64,000 nucleotides of DNA, from NCBI GenBank assembly GCA_036971615.1, contig JAYKKR010000016.1, forward strand, positions 558,001-622,000, written 5' to 3'. Positions within the stretch are counted from its first letter, which is position 1. Every line of letters starts with the position of its first letter. A program made the translations under genes and the position numbers. Source of the stretch: Amyloporia xantha. Taxonomy: Eukaryota; Basidiomycota; Agaricomycetes; Polyporales; Adustoporiaceae. Below are positions 35,306 through 46,450 of this stretch, one piece after another. The notes under the pieces were generated by a model, which saw only the letters and a list, made by a program, of their open reading frames with translations, was not told the DNA's origin and searched no databases.

Positions 35306-36085
35306 GACGAGGGGGAAGCTTCTGTACAGTGTCCCGGAGGAGAGGATATGGGAACGGAAACGAGAATTCCGTCCCTCTTATCCATGTCCGTTATCGCTTC
35401 TCGTCATCCAGTACTATCGTCAGATGACTCGGAAGCTCGGAAGACATTTGGCCCGCGTCACATATAAGGAGGCCTTCTAGTGGCTGACTTTGAGTTGGGA
35501 ACGCCGTTGCCTTCGGTCGACTGGCAACCTCACATTCCAGGTATGGCCTATTTCCACGCAGCCGCGGCTCGGCCCCCTAGGTTCCTATTCCTCGGTATCC
35601 CCCCCATGGAGAATACTCTTCGTTAACAGGCATTAGTTAGACATATTGGCGTCTATCCGAGCTCAATGTGCTTTCGATAACAGCGTCTCTTATAAGGGAG
35701 AAACGACTATCAATCACATCTATGGTATGAAATTTCATATATGGAAAGGTCGCCCTGTGCTTACATTCATCCAAGGCCGCAATCTTATATGTCTATTCAG
35801 CGTCCCTGAGCATGCTTGCACCGCGATGAAATGTGAAGGCCGAAACATTCGACCCTCTGAGAAGAGGGACGTAGCGTTTGAGAAGGGTTTATCAAATTGA
35901 CGGCAGACGGTATCACGTGCGATTGTGGATCTAGATCGCGAAATGGGCGTCTGTGGGTGCACCAAGCAAAGACGCCTAACTTTCAAAATTCAGTCATCCA
36001 CCGTTTATAGGCCTCACGTCTTGAACAACATTCAAGTCTCAGTCCTATTGAAATCTCTGTCTTACTTGAAGTTGGTGTCAAGTAT
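35306..36085. other. Divergent intergenic, 2OG oxygenase / F-box gene
   Basis: Contains the 5' regions of two divergent genes. No additional gene is supported. Confidence 0.45.
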
Positions 36086-37537
36086 ATGGCTATCGGTCGC
36101 TTACCGGACGATACCCTTCACGACATTTTCTACCTGGTAGCGAGCTATGCATTTGTCAGCGAAGACATTCACCTCGGAAATGTGGGATGCATCCCCCTAT
36201 CCCACGTATGTCGATACTGGCGCAGTCTCTCGCTCTCATCTCCCCAGATATGGTCACTCCTTCACCTCTCCACTCATTCTCGAGTCCCGATGCTGCGCGA
36301 ATTCCTGACTCGGTCGAGCACGTCTCCACTCTCCATCAGGATGAGAGGGCCGCGGACGGTGTGGGACTCAACGGAGGACCTCATCCGGATAGCCCACATT
36401 CTATCAAGCCATTCGGGTCGCTTTGCAGAATTCCACGTCGTCGGATTCCTCCCCGAGATCTTGAGGGCCATCCTGTCCCCTTTCGTGTTTCCCGCCCCGC
36501 AGTTGCGACGCTTAGGCATACACGCCGGATCACACATGTATCAACGCGCCCCATTCCTCGGGTGGATGCCGATGGTGCGCAATGTCTCTGTCACCGAGGT
36601 TTCGATGCCGTGGCTACCATACAAAGACCTGGTCGAGTTGGACCTCGCAAACCAACGCGCGCCTTCTATGCGAGAACTTTTGTGGACTTTGCAGCATTCA
36701 CCCTTGATGGAGAGCTTATCCGTCACATTCCATCATTCCCTTATTAGCGACGACATTGGCATGCCAGGAGATGCATCCGTAGTCAAGCTCAGGAAACTAA
36801 AGCGATTGTTGTTAGGTACCACTCATTCAGTCGATGATATGCTGCAGCTATTAGCTCGTATCTCCTTCCCTTCCACAACTTTGGTGACTGTCCGGTTTTA
36901 TGGCCGACATTCCTCACCAGTGGACATCGGTCAATATTGCCCTCCAATACGAGAGGTTGTGTCTGGAGTGCGCCAGTGCTTTCTGCAATTCCTGAGCGCC
37001 CAGTGGACACACAGCGTCATCCTAAAGTCTCCTGATGGCAACATCACATTGGACTGGCAGTGGCTAGAGGAAGATGACGATGCATTGCGCTTAAACAACG
37101 TTGGTTTCTCCGCGTTGAATTTCCCTGCGCTGGAGTCGCTGGTTATCCAATCATTCTCCTTCACTCCGAGCGAAGAAGAATGGTTCAACGTGCTTTGCCG
37201 TGTCCCTACCATAGAATCGCTGGAGATCGACTTCCGCGCGGTTACCGACACCATGGTGGCAGCGTTCTTCCGTGCGCTCGCCAGGCGTGCAGAAGATGGC
37301 CGGGTCGTCTGTCCGAACCTCACGCACTTCACCATATTGCGGCTACGCGATGTCGACTCTGATGTCTGGCAGCGACTCGTGGATTCAATCGTCACTCGAG
37401 CGGCTGGTGAGGCAAGGAAATTATTGTCTCTGGAGGTGATGTCTGAAAGGAGAAATCTCCCCTTAATACGCACAATGCTGGCACCCCTAGACCAGATTGT
37501 GGAGGAGGTTCACATTTACCCAAGTAGTCGGTCATAG
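36086..37537 (+). CDS. F-box domain protein (intronless)
   Basis: A single open frame of 483 residues. The N-terminal F-box reads RLPDDTLHDIFYLVASYAF, then IPLSHVCRYWRSLSLSSPQIW, the standard basidiomycete F-box with the VCRxWR core that contacts Skp1. The remainder is a leucine-rich, irregular repeat region (for example LRRLGIHAG, LVELDLANQ, LRKLKRLLLG, FPALESLVIQSF, VPTIESLEIDFR) typical of substrate-binding LRR-like parts of these proteins. It probably acts as substrate receptor of an SCF ubiquitin ligase, target unknown. Such genes are numerous and fast evolving in Agaricomycetes. The lack of introns contrasts with all neighbours. Confidence 0.88.
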   Translation: MAIGRLPDDTLHDIFYLVASYAFVSEDIHLGNVGCIPLSHVCRYWRSLSLSSPQIWSLLHLSTHSRVPMLREFLTRSSTSPLSIRMRGPRTVWDSTEDLIRIAHILSSHSGRFAEFHVVGFLPEILRAILSPFVFPAPQLRRLGIHAGSHMYQRAPFLGWMPMVRNVSVTEVSMPWLPYKDLVELDLANQRAPSMRELLWTLQHSPLMESLSVTFHHSLISDDIGMPGDASVVKLRKLKRLLLGTTHSVDDMLQLLARISFPSTTLVTVRFYGRHSSPVDIGQYCPPIREVVSGVRQCFLQFLSAQWTHSVILKSPDGNITLDWQWLEEDDDALRLNNVGFSALNFPALESLVIQSFSFTPSEEEWFNVLCRVPTIESLEIDFRAVTDTMVAAFFRALARRAEDGRVVCPNLTHFTILRLRDVDSDVWQRLVDSIVTRAAGEARKLLSLEVMSERRNLPLIRTMLAPLDQIVEEVHIYPSSRS

Positions 37538-38124
37538 ATCTTTTTCTCCTGTAGAACTTGTCATTCACAAGCTCCCACGAAGTGCAGGGTGTTATTGTCC
37601 GGACACGCACTTCACGACCGCTTAGGCGTCTTACTTGGCATTTATCTCCTCTCATCGCATGGTCTACAATCATCTGTACCGCAATCTCACTATTTCAAAC
37701 TTCGTCATCTGAGCACGATGCCCACACGTAGGCGCTGCCAGCAAAAGTGAAATTAATTTGCGGCTTTGACTGAGAGGACTACGCATACGATACGATGCCA
37801 TATGTACAAGAAACATTCATCGTATAATCACTTCCATGTCTGCCAAGCTCTAAGTAGCAAGATTTCAACGCAAGATCGGTGATTGCAACGAGAAGGGAGA
37901 TCGCGTAACGATCAAATTCAACTCAGATCAAGCCACTACCCCAAATAACCAGTCAAAACTCCGTAAATACGTGTTCCAAAGCGAAGGCCAAACATATCCG
38001 AAGCAAGTCACGGCTACCAACAAACCAATAATGTGAACAGCGATGAAGAAACAGAAGTTACAACATAAGAAAATACATTTCAATAGACGTTCAGGAACAG
38101 ATGCGAAACGAGGCGGGCGAGATT
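37538..38124. other. Convergent intergenic
   Basis: 3' flanks of the F-box gene and the MYND gene. No gene supported; the 3' part of the MYND gene may extend some way into it, since a 5' splice site (CTTAG-gtaagt) lies just before the apparent stop. Confidence 0.4.
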
Positions 38125-39297
38125 CTATGCATGGGTCACGGTGTCAGCATTCTTCGTCGCAAACCACCAAGCAGACAACTTACCTAAGTGGTAGAGGTCA
38201 GGCAGGGGATACGGATTTGTCATTAGCCTAGCGAACTTTTTCTTCTGTGGCTCGTTGAATTTCATAAAGCCATTTGAGAACTCGAAAATCTTTCCGGCAA
38301 TGGCGGCCTCGTGCAGCCAAACAGGGTCAGCTCGGGCCTCCAGGAATATCTGCTTGTACATCTTCTTGAGCTCCTCCCACTCCTTCTGCGTCCGACAGTT
38401 TATGAATCCGTAGTCCACAGCGACAGACGGCCACACATCTACATTTTTTGCGATGACGGATTGCTTTAACCACCAGACAGACTTGTGTGCGCCCGCTGGC
38501 CCCGCCAGTACATCCTCGAGGTGGGGGATTCGGGTACGTTCCGCTTTGAGACCGTGGTCGTCGAATAAGGCAATGAGGGAAGAAGATTGGTAGGAAGTTC
38601 AAAGCTGCTCAAACGAGCATTTTTCGATGAGTGCCTCGTACAGAAGAGCCAGTTCCGACTCGACATTTTCATCTGGGCAAGCGCAAAAGCCAAATATGAC
38701 CCAGGCATCCTCAAAAGGAGCGGGATGGCATTTTGAGCGTATTAGAGAGGCACAAAGTCGGCCCCATACCACCTTGTCATAAGGCCACGTATCGTCAGGT
38801 ACACCTGTATAGCGAGTGGAGCGTAATATTATTTCCTGAGTGGGAGCCTTCACTGTAGGGTCAAGTATGTACTGGTTCTTCAGGAACCATTGATAGGAGA
38901 GACCGCGATGGCTCTCCGGAAGTTTGTTATATACGGCCCTAATTTCCTGGATCAGCGTTACGGACACGCGCCAGGTGTGTATTTTTTTCGCAGGGATACC
39001 CATGTACACGATCAGACCAGTGTACAAGCCGAAAAGATTGATGCAATTGTCCATCGTGAAGGCTTTTGTAAAACCATAGTCCTCGCATGTTTTCATGTCC
39101 TCCGGAAAGTGGCTACGGTAGACAGCCCGAGCGAGATGATCTGCGGTAGTGGTCTTTCGCCTAGGATTGCAGTCGAAGATATGCTCGACCAAGTCGCCCC
39201 GCTGACACTCGGCGCTGCAGTACCATGCGGTTGAACCAGAGCAAGCATAGCATTTCCTGTTCGCAGGGGTCCCGCAGAGGGCGCATGTGTGTGCCAT
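38125..39297 (-). pseudogene. MYND zinc-finger protein with in-frame TGA
   Basis: Starts MAHTCALCGTP at 39297 and opens with a MYND finger: CALC, KCYAC, WYCSAECQ, HIFDC, which binds two zinc ions and mediates protein contacts. The following region (FTMDNCINLFGLYTGLIVYMG, TWRVSVTLIQEIRAVY, WFLKNQYILDP, IFGFCACPDE) matches uncharacterised Agaricomycete MYND proteins. At 38601-38599 the frame is broken by TGA after KCSFEQL, but the same frame then continues without shift: SSSLIALFDDHGLKAER, PHLEDVLAGPAGAHKSVWWL, DYGFINCRTQKEWEELKK and so on to 38125. There is no GT-AG intron around the TGA. It is therefore a nonsense mutation (probably from TGG), a sequencing error, or rarely a readthrough site. 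The 3' end is approximate. Confidence 0.75.
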
Positions 39298-40037
39298 GTC
39301 TACGAGCAGATTGCAATTCTGGAGAGATATAGGACCAGAAATGTGCTTCCCTGGGTTCGCCAAAGTTCAGAGGGATACCTTGGCTGAGTGCTGGGCTTTG
39401 AGATACTTCGATCTGGAATATTTTTAGCTCAGTATCTATACAAAAGAGAATATATGTGCCCACGATGAGGGATATATACGGCGACTTCTACAAGGAGGTG
39501 GATCTTGTGTGTGAACGGAGCGCTCCCTGAGCAGTCGTGCAATCAGCGGGAGTATATAGCAGGTCCAACGAGTAGAGATGACCTACCGTCTTAGACCTGG
39601 TATCGGCGGTTGAGGTCGTTCGACTGTAGTCAGACGTGGTGGAGTTCAACTAGTGGTGCCATGAGGTGAGATGCCTTGAGGCTTAAGGTGGCTTCCCCGA
39701 TCCGAAAGGAGGATGGCTTTGTCCATGCACAGACGACCTACCCAAAACTGGATCCGAAATGAACCCTATTGCTCTATATGGCCCTGCTGCTGTCATGGGG
39801 ATTCAGTCAGGTTCCCCGACTCTAAATGAAGCAGAGAGCTCTTTTTAAGACAGGATTTTACAGCAACCACTCGACGGCGCGCAGAGCTCGCCAAATGATC
39901 GTACTTGCAATGGCGATCATAGTCATGTGACCTATGTCATTTTCGTAGGCGCTCGCCAGTAGCCTGGCTAGTCTTGTGTCGAAGACATTGCTGTCCTCTA
40001 TCGCCTCCCGATTTCTGCTTCGACACTGTGTTGTTCA
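39298..40037. other. Divergent intergenic, MYND gene / TIM44
   Basis: Holds the 5' regions of both divergent genes. No gene supported. Confidence 0.45.
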
Positions 40038-41759
40038 ATGCTGCCCCGCCATCTGAGACGTGCTGTAGTGACCGCGGCAGCTCCCGCTCAAATTCGAGCA
40101 TTGCTGTGCAGCCGAAACACTCTGCGACCGCACTCGCTCCGACTGCACCCCGCCGTCTCACGGCCGCTCTCAGCTCCCTTTCACTCGTCATCAAGACGCC
40201 AGGATGGGCCCAAGTCGCCTTTCCAAACGTTTGTTGAGGTTCTCAAGGAAGAGCTGCGGAAAAACCGGGAGCTGCAGGAAAATGTCAAGCAGCTCCAGGG
40301 CGACGTGGACAAGCTGCAGGACTCCGAGGCCATGAAGAAGGCACGGGCAGCGTACGAGCGGGCAAGGGTATGTCACGCCTTCTTTTAGTGTTGTAAATGA
40401 GATGCTGAGCACGTTTACTGCCACCAGTTGACGTCAAGTATCAAAGAGAACCCCCGACTGCGAGCGGCAGCGGAGGAACTCCGCAAGACTGGTGTCAAGG
40501 TCGGCGACGCCGTCTCGGAGGCACTCAAGACGATGGAAGAAAGCGAGGTTGCCCGCGCCGTACGTGTCTGCCGACGTGCTTCGCCTCCTGCATCTCACTC
40601 TGGATTAGATCTCACGCGCGTCAGCTGCCGTGTCATCGACTATCGCTTCTACGACTGAACCAATACGGAATACAGCCGCCTATAAGGCTCTGTCTGAGAC
40701 GCTAGTTGACGCTCTTGACGACAGCGGCAGCGCGAAGCATGCGGGCTTCGAGGAGAAGGAGGCGCGGCGGAAGCGGAGGCAGCAGCGTCTAGCGAAACTG
40801 GGGAGGGACAGTATGACGGGAGGCTCTCGCCCTGTGAAGGCTGACCCTAGAGTACGTTCACCAACTCGGCACGTTTCCATTCTGCTCACTGGCGTAATTC
40901 GTTTCTCCGCAGAGCCGGATCCGCAATGGTCTTGCACAAAGACTCGCCACGGCGCGAAAAGTGGGAGCAGCTGAAGGAGACAAATTCCATCCTGCGCTCG
41001 CTCGTCTCGCTTCGGCAGGCGTACGACGAGTCGGAGCACCCGGTCGTCTCGTCCGTGCGCTCGGTGACGCAGACGATCGGCTCCTGGTTCGACGAGAACG
41101 AGAATGCGCAGGTGATCCGGATCATGAAATTGATGGATCCGACGTTCACGACAGAGAGCTTCGAGCGTGAGCTGAGGGAGTACATTGTCCCGGAAGTCGT
41201 GGATGCGTATCTGAGTGCGGATCGGGAGGCGTTGAAGGAGTGGTGCGGAGAGGCGGTAAGCATCAGACTTGCTTCACTCGTGCCTTGATGTACTGATGCC
41301 TGTGGTAAGACATACAATGTCCTCTGGGCCACGATGGAGCAATATTTGAAGCAGGGATTGATCAGTGACAGCAAAGTCCTCGATATCCGACAAGTAGATG
41401 TATGCACCTTCCGCTTGCCAACTCCACTCCAGCCTCACACATATTCTTAGATCTCAACAGGGAAGATCCTCGAAAACAACGTGCCGGTCTTTGTCGTGAC
41501 GTTTGCGACCCAAGAGATGCTTCTCTTCCGGAATGTGAAGACGGGCGAGATCGTCGTCGGCGCGGAAGACAGGGTTGAGCAGTGTCATTACGCCGCCGTA
41601 GTCACACGTCTGGAGGATCAGCTTGACAACGAGCTCACTGGCGGGTGGAAGATTGTTGAGGTGCGTCTATCCCAGCACAACTATCACTTTACCCCCTTTC
41701 TCATTCCCTGTGCCACCAAATTACAGATGGCACGAAGATCCGCTCGTGCTTACCTATAG
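40038..41759 (+). CDS. TIM44: TIM44, mitochondrial import motor subunit
   Basis: Tim44 tethers mtHsp70 to the TIM23 channel on the matrix side. The start at 40038 gives an arginine-rich presequence (MLPRHLRRAVVTAAAPAQIR) ending near FHSSSRR. Then come FQTFVEVLKEELRKNRELQEN and a coiled coil, KENPRLRAAAEELRKTG and VSEALKTMEESEVARA. The C-terminal lipid-binding Tim44 domain has WFDENENAQVIRIMKLMDPTF, FERELREYIVPEVVDAYL, ALKEWCGEA, ILENNVPVFVVTFATQEM and VEQCHYAAVVTR. The final exon MARRSARAYL ends at 41759. About six GT-AG introns, for example after AYERAR and after KIVE. Length and order of parts match the family. Confidence 0.94.
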
Positions 41760-42055
41760 TCCTGCACAATATACTGACGCAAAATACACTAACGCCGCGC
41801 TGTCCTTATACAGACGGTCTTGGACACACCACTCACACGACAACCCAAAGTACTAGTATATAGTTGACATCGATGATCGTAACATCATCCATGGCGCATA
41901 ATGACATTAGAGGGCGTGCAACGTCTACTGATTGCAACGTCCAGGCTATGATATCTTTTTCCAATCACAATCTAATAGTAAGTCTAGATAAGTGGTGTTG
42001 AGTAGGGGAGGTGAGCAGGCCCGCCAGAAGTCCCAGCTCAAGTCGCTTGACCATG

Positions 42056-42968
42056 TCATGTATTCCTGGCGACCCCGGTCTGACCGTTGTCCTTGAACGA
42101 AGACCATGCCTCCTCCGTGGCAGCAGTTATCCTCTGCTTAACGCTGCCAACGCTATCCAGCGCAGGTCGAACGTCAAGGGAGAACACCGGAGAGCCGTCG
42201 GGCTCTGGCGGCGCAGAGTAGTAGTCGATCACGTAGCGCACTTCTTCGCCCGTGTTTTTACGCCGGACAATCCAGTCGTGGCGGTCAAATGGTGGCTCGT
42301 TGCTGAGTGAAAAAATAGTTTGAGAGGGACGTGACGTTAGATATGCAGTGAGACTTACTTGAATCTCGTGGGGAGTAGCCATCCTGCGAAGAGCCAGAAA
42401 CGGGCTTTAGGCGACAACTCGCCCGGCCTACCCTTAAATCTCGCTAGCTGTGGATCTTCGGTGCTATTTCATCCAGCCATAAGCATACACACAAGGCCGG
42501 AGATGATGAGTACAACACATACGGGTTCTCTCGCCGCTCCCACTTCAGAATCTCGAGCCAGGCCTGCTCGTTCAGGAAGTTGTGAATCTGCACCATCGTC
42601 TCGACGTGCTCCTCCGGGGTTTCCCACCCTTTCCGAGCGAGCGCGTTGTAGAACTGTTGCGGAGAAGGGTACTCCCACTTTTCTGCGTCATCCCTAGGGA
42701 TGGAGGACACCGATCGAGAGGTGGGGAGCGCGACGGCCTGGTTCGCGGAGGGAGCCTGAGAGAGAGTAGGCATCTGGTTGAGTGGGTTAAGGCCATCAGA
42801 ATCGTGGCTTATTGGGCACTGTGCTGGTGCAGAGGAAGAGGAGGAAGAGGATGATGCACGGGTGTCATGTTGGATGGGACATTGAGCGGGACTCGACGAT
42901 GAAGAAGCGTGCGAGACAGGACATGAAGCCGGAGCTGAAGTCGCGGGCTGAGAGGTGGTTTGACCCAT
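42056..42968 (-). CDS. CYC3: Holocytochrome c synthase (cytochrome c heme lyase)
   Basis: Attaches heme covalently to cytochrome c in the intermembrane space. The start [14 protein letters not shown] at 42968 leads into a low-complexity N-terminus with three CP heme-binding motifs (CPVSH, CPIQH, CPISH) separated by serine runs. The catalytic domain follows: [48 protein letters not shown], then (after an intron near 42430-42520) [16 protein letters not shown], and last [41 protein letters not shown] and the tail before the TGA at 42056. Two introns. The conserved MVxIHNFLNE histidine region that contacts heme is intact. TIM44 upstream is convergent with it. Confidence 0.94.
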
Positions 42969-43515
42969 TGGTGAGACTTGGGAAGAGCGGAAGAGCAGAG
43001 ACTGGCTGAGTTTCGACGGTACCGGTGACAAGTTGTCTTCAGGCGGAAGGTTGCCGGACTCGGGCTTCTCCGGGTCACTGACACTCGCTCCCGTGAAAGG
43101 AAACTGTTGATGTTATTGCATTGGACCTCCAGTCCTCTCCTCCCTCCAAACAAATTCGGATTATAGCAAACGTATTTCCAGGCACTGCGTTGACAAGACA
43201 TCAGAATTGGGCTGAAGCAGGCACAGTTCTTTCCACTTCACAAAACGACAATTCCATTTGATCGCTGAAATCAAGGACGACCAAGTAGTATGGAACGGCT
43301 AAGACTATAGAAGAACTGGATACGGAATTGCAATACTACTGGAGAGTAGAGGCCATGTGCAAGGGAAGGACTGGCTTTACGTTTGCAAATGCAGCGCTCC
43401 ATTACGATGCTACACCTTGATACATTCCTCAACATTGACTAATAATACATACTATCACAATTTATCGACATCGTTCATCTCGACACAAACTTCTTCTCTT
43501 GATTGCAAACTAATT
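42969..43515. other. Intergenic
   Basis: 5' region of the heme lyase gene (minus strand) and 3' flank of the ubiquitin hydrolase gene. Nothing else recognisable. Confidence 0.45.
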
Positions 43516-44704
43516 TCACGGCGACGACACAAGAGCCATCATGCTGAACTCCACACTCGCTGTCTGCGACAGATAAGCCTCCTGGACATATTTGGCGACA
43601 CTCTGCATGCATGTCAGTAGTTGCACCTAAGACGTAAAGCCCGGCATTGGCTCCTACATACCTCCAACAGATCCTCCGATGCTCCCCTATCTATCGGCCC
43701 AGCCCTACGCCCATCGAGCTCGAGGAGTCGCGAAGGATTGGACGACGCGACGTCCGAGCGGGGCGGGTCGGGCGCATGCACAAAGCAGGTGAAGTGCAGA
43801 TTCGTGCGGCTTTCTGCTTCGGGAGCCGCAGTTTGACCAGACGAAGCAGCCTCAGAATGGATGTTCGCAAAGAGTGGCGTTGTTTCGAGAATTTTGGCGC
43901 GTTCCTCTGGAGTCTTGTCTATATCGAGTACATGAGAGATGTAGTATTATTTCCGGGAGCATTATATGTTCTTGACATACCTTTGCATTCCTGGATGAAC
44001 AACTCGAGCGCACTATCGGGGTCAAATGTGACGTTCGACTAAATACGGCTATGAGGTTATTGTATATAGGCAGACGACGCAGAAGCTCACGTTGACAAGC
44101 GCGTGTAGAAGACCGATCGTCCCACACGCATTGCCAATCTGCCACAAAAGATTAGTTCTGCGCAGACAAAAGCGCACGTATAAAGGCAGGGCGTCGTACC
44201 GTTTGCTTGATCCAGAATACGGTAGGGTCGACTGGGTGCTGTCCCTGAATCTTGATACGCTCGTCTTCTAGTTGTGCCCTTGCCTCCAGGGCGTCCGTGA
44301 TGGGAAAGAGGAGAATGACAGCTTTCACCGGCTTAGGGACCATGGCGAGTAGCTGACAAAATGTGTCCATTCAATGGAAGTACATCCACGCATACAGTGC
44401 ATTACAATACAAGGGCAGGAAGGATTGTACGTACCTCGGGGTCGAGCCCGTATACATCCACGAATTCATCCTGCGACTCAACAAGTCCGGCCTTCTGGGC
44501 CCACTTGCGTGTATATACGTTTCATCAAACAGTTTCGTGGAAGAATGGCAGAGATATGCTTACAGCATTGAGTACCTATAGACCAAAGATCAGTTCACGA
44601 CGCGCACAACTCGATCACTGATGCTCTGGAGAACAAAGTAACTTGCTACGGACATCGGGGTTGCTCTCAAGAGGAATCCAGCGCATTGCAGATTCTGATG
44701 GCAT
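43516..44704 (-). CDS. Ubiquitin C-terminal hydrolase (UCH-L/Yuh1 type, C12 peptidase)
   Basis: Releases ubiquitin or Rub1/NEDD8 from small C-terminal adducts. The start MPSESAMRWIPLESNPD at 44704 leads to WAQKAGLVESQDEFVDVYGLD and LLAMVPKPVKAVILLFPIT. The oxyanion glutamine and active-site cysteine lie in FWIKQT and (next exon) IGNACGTIGLLHAL. The histidine is in NLHFTCFVHA and the aspartate in LLELDGRRAGPI, so the triad is complete. The last exon reads SVAKYVQEAYLSQTASVEFS and MMALVSSP, stop at 43516-43518. Seven or so small exons; the junction phases agree. Size (about 250 residues) is normal for the family. Confidence 0.92.
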
Positions 44705-45236
44705 TTCTATGTTCCAGAAGAATAATCAGACTACTCGGATAGGAGTGTCACTGCACGTAGATGATCGTTCGCGGCTGAAAGAGTTGGATGCACAGATTCC
44801 AAATGGAGATCCAGTTTGGGGAAACTGTAAGCGCTCAATGATGCACACCGATGATCAACATGTGAAGAACATGTGAAGAGAACTCCCATCCTTATTTCTA
44901 GTTTTAGAATTTCGAGTATATAAAAAGAACTCCCTTTCACAAGGCTTATGTATTCTCGACGCTTATGCTACCGATCACAAGTAATAGACCGACTGGCTCG
45001 ACAATGCAGTAGCGCACCGTCACATAATGCAAATCTGCTAGAAAGGCGCAAGCGCAGTCAACGTCCTTTGAGTTTGAAGTCAAAATTGGTACAGAAGTAT
45101 TGGGTCATAGTAAGTACCAAAGCGATCAACTGGTGCGTATACACTGAATAATCTCAGCGATAGCTACCTGGATAGTCCAAATTGAGACCAATGTCCACAC
45201 TCGCACATACGCGTGACGGTTACCTGCGTATTTTCC
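44705..45236. other. Intergenic
   Basis: 5' region of the ubiquitin hydrolase gene and 3' flank of the membrane protein gene. Open frames here are short and unrecognised. Confidence 0.45.
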
Positions 45237-46450
45237 TTACTTTTCTCCACGGCCATACAGTCCCGTCTTGAACATCTGTCGCACATTGACGCTGAGCAGG
45301 ATCGCTGCGGTGAGGAACTCGGGCGCCAACTGGAAGATGTAGAATGTAACTTTAGACGGCTTGCTATTTAGGGAGCAGGGAGCAGTGGACTCCAGGGCAT
45401 CTGTTTTGCAGGGCATGACGACGAGTCGGTAAATGGGGGAGATAGACTGGACCGTTGTTTGAAAGTGAGATTTAAGGCCTTGATATCATCATTCGTAACA
45501 GACCAGTACTCACCAGCAAACATGTAACTGTACAGATGAACAGGACAGGATTGCGTGGAATGCGTCGGTTGGTGACCCACAACGTAAAAGCCCCGACGTT
45601 CGTGGCTTGCATCATAATTAGGGCCAATATCGTGCTTGCACCTCTTTTAAACGACACCATCACCACCGGCAATATGACAGCCAAGAACGAGCATACCTGA
45701 GCCATTGCACTTCTTGACCCTTCACAGCCACAGCGATTCCTTTGGGATAGAAGTTGCCGGCGACGATTCCAAAAAGCATCGCTAAGAGGAACGGGAGAGC
45801 AGCTCCCATACAAATACGTTGTATCCACCGTCGGCGGTTGGGCTGGTCTTGCGTGGTTGTATTAAGGAACGAGAGAGAAGATGCCGGAGGAAACGTATGT
45901 CCAGTTACATTATCCACCGGCGAATCTCGGACTACTACAATATCTTTTCCCTCGACGCCCTTGTCCGCCTTGAATTGCGACTGAAGCTCCATGTCCATGG
46001 TACGGTTCACATTTTGATCGGTGGGCAGATCGCCTTTCGTCGCATCGACGAGGAGACAGCGGAGCATCTCTAGAAGACTGTGCCCTAGGCCAATGAAGCC
46101 GACGGCATATGAAATCTGCAACCATTTCACGAGGGTGGCTGAGGTTCGGTCGGCTGGATCGCGAGCTTCCACGGCTCGAACGGCAGAATCTGCGATGCTA
46201 GGAGAATGGATGGAATAAGTACGATAGTTCTCTGCATACAAAGATAGTACAGGCCAACGCACCGCTGCAAGCAAGATATCATTGCCCCCACTAGAACGAG
46301 ACAACGTGACCTGCGAGAAATGGCACGATACCCAACGAGCGGGAGGAGGCACGCATACGACAGCGCGAAGACAATTGAGGGGGCAAAATCAATGTTGGTA
46401 GGCACCCCGCCTACCGGGGAAGGAAAAAAATAGGTGGGAGATGAAGGCAT
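45237..46450 (-). CDS. Multi-pass membrane protein, unassigned fungal family
   Basis: Starts MPSSPTYFFPSPVGGVPTN at 46450. Hydrophobic helices include IVFALSYACLLPLVGY, LVLVGAMISCLQRCVG, ISYAVGFIGLGHSLLEMLRCLLV, MGAALPFLLAMLFGIVAGNFY, FLAVILPVVMVSF and ILALIMMQATNVGAF, followed by NRRIPRNPVLFICTVTCLLV and a last exon FQLAPEFLTAAILLSVNVRQM ending GLYGRGEK and TAA at 45237-45239. Seven membrane spans are likely. A loop between helices is polar and holds NVTGHTF. I recognise the N-terminal SPTYFFPSPVGG pattern from uncharacterised Agaricomycete membrane proteins. The topology resembles RTA1-like or receptor-like families but I cannot assign one. Confidence 0.7.

Noticed and set aside
36187..36747. 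186-codon frame overlapping the F-box gene
   Set aside because: Same strand, different frame inside a well-supported F-box coding sequence; shadow frame.
44900..45160. Short plus-strand frames between the ubiquitin hydrolase and the membrane protein gene
   Set aside because: Short, without motifs, and inside normal intergenic sequence.
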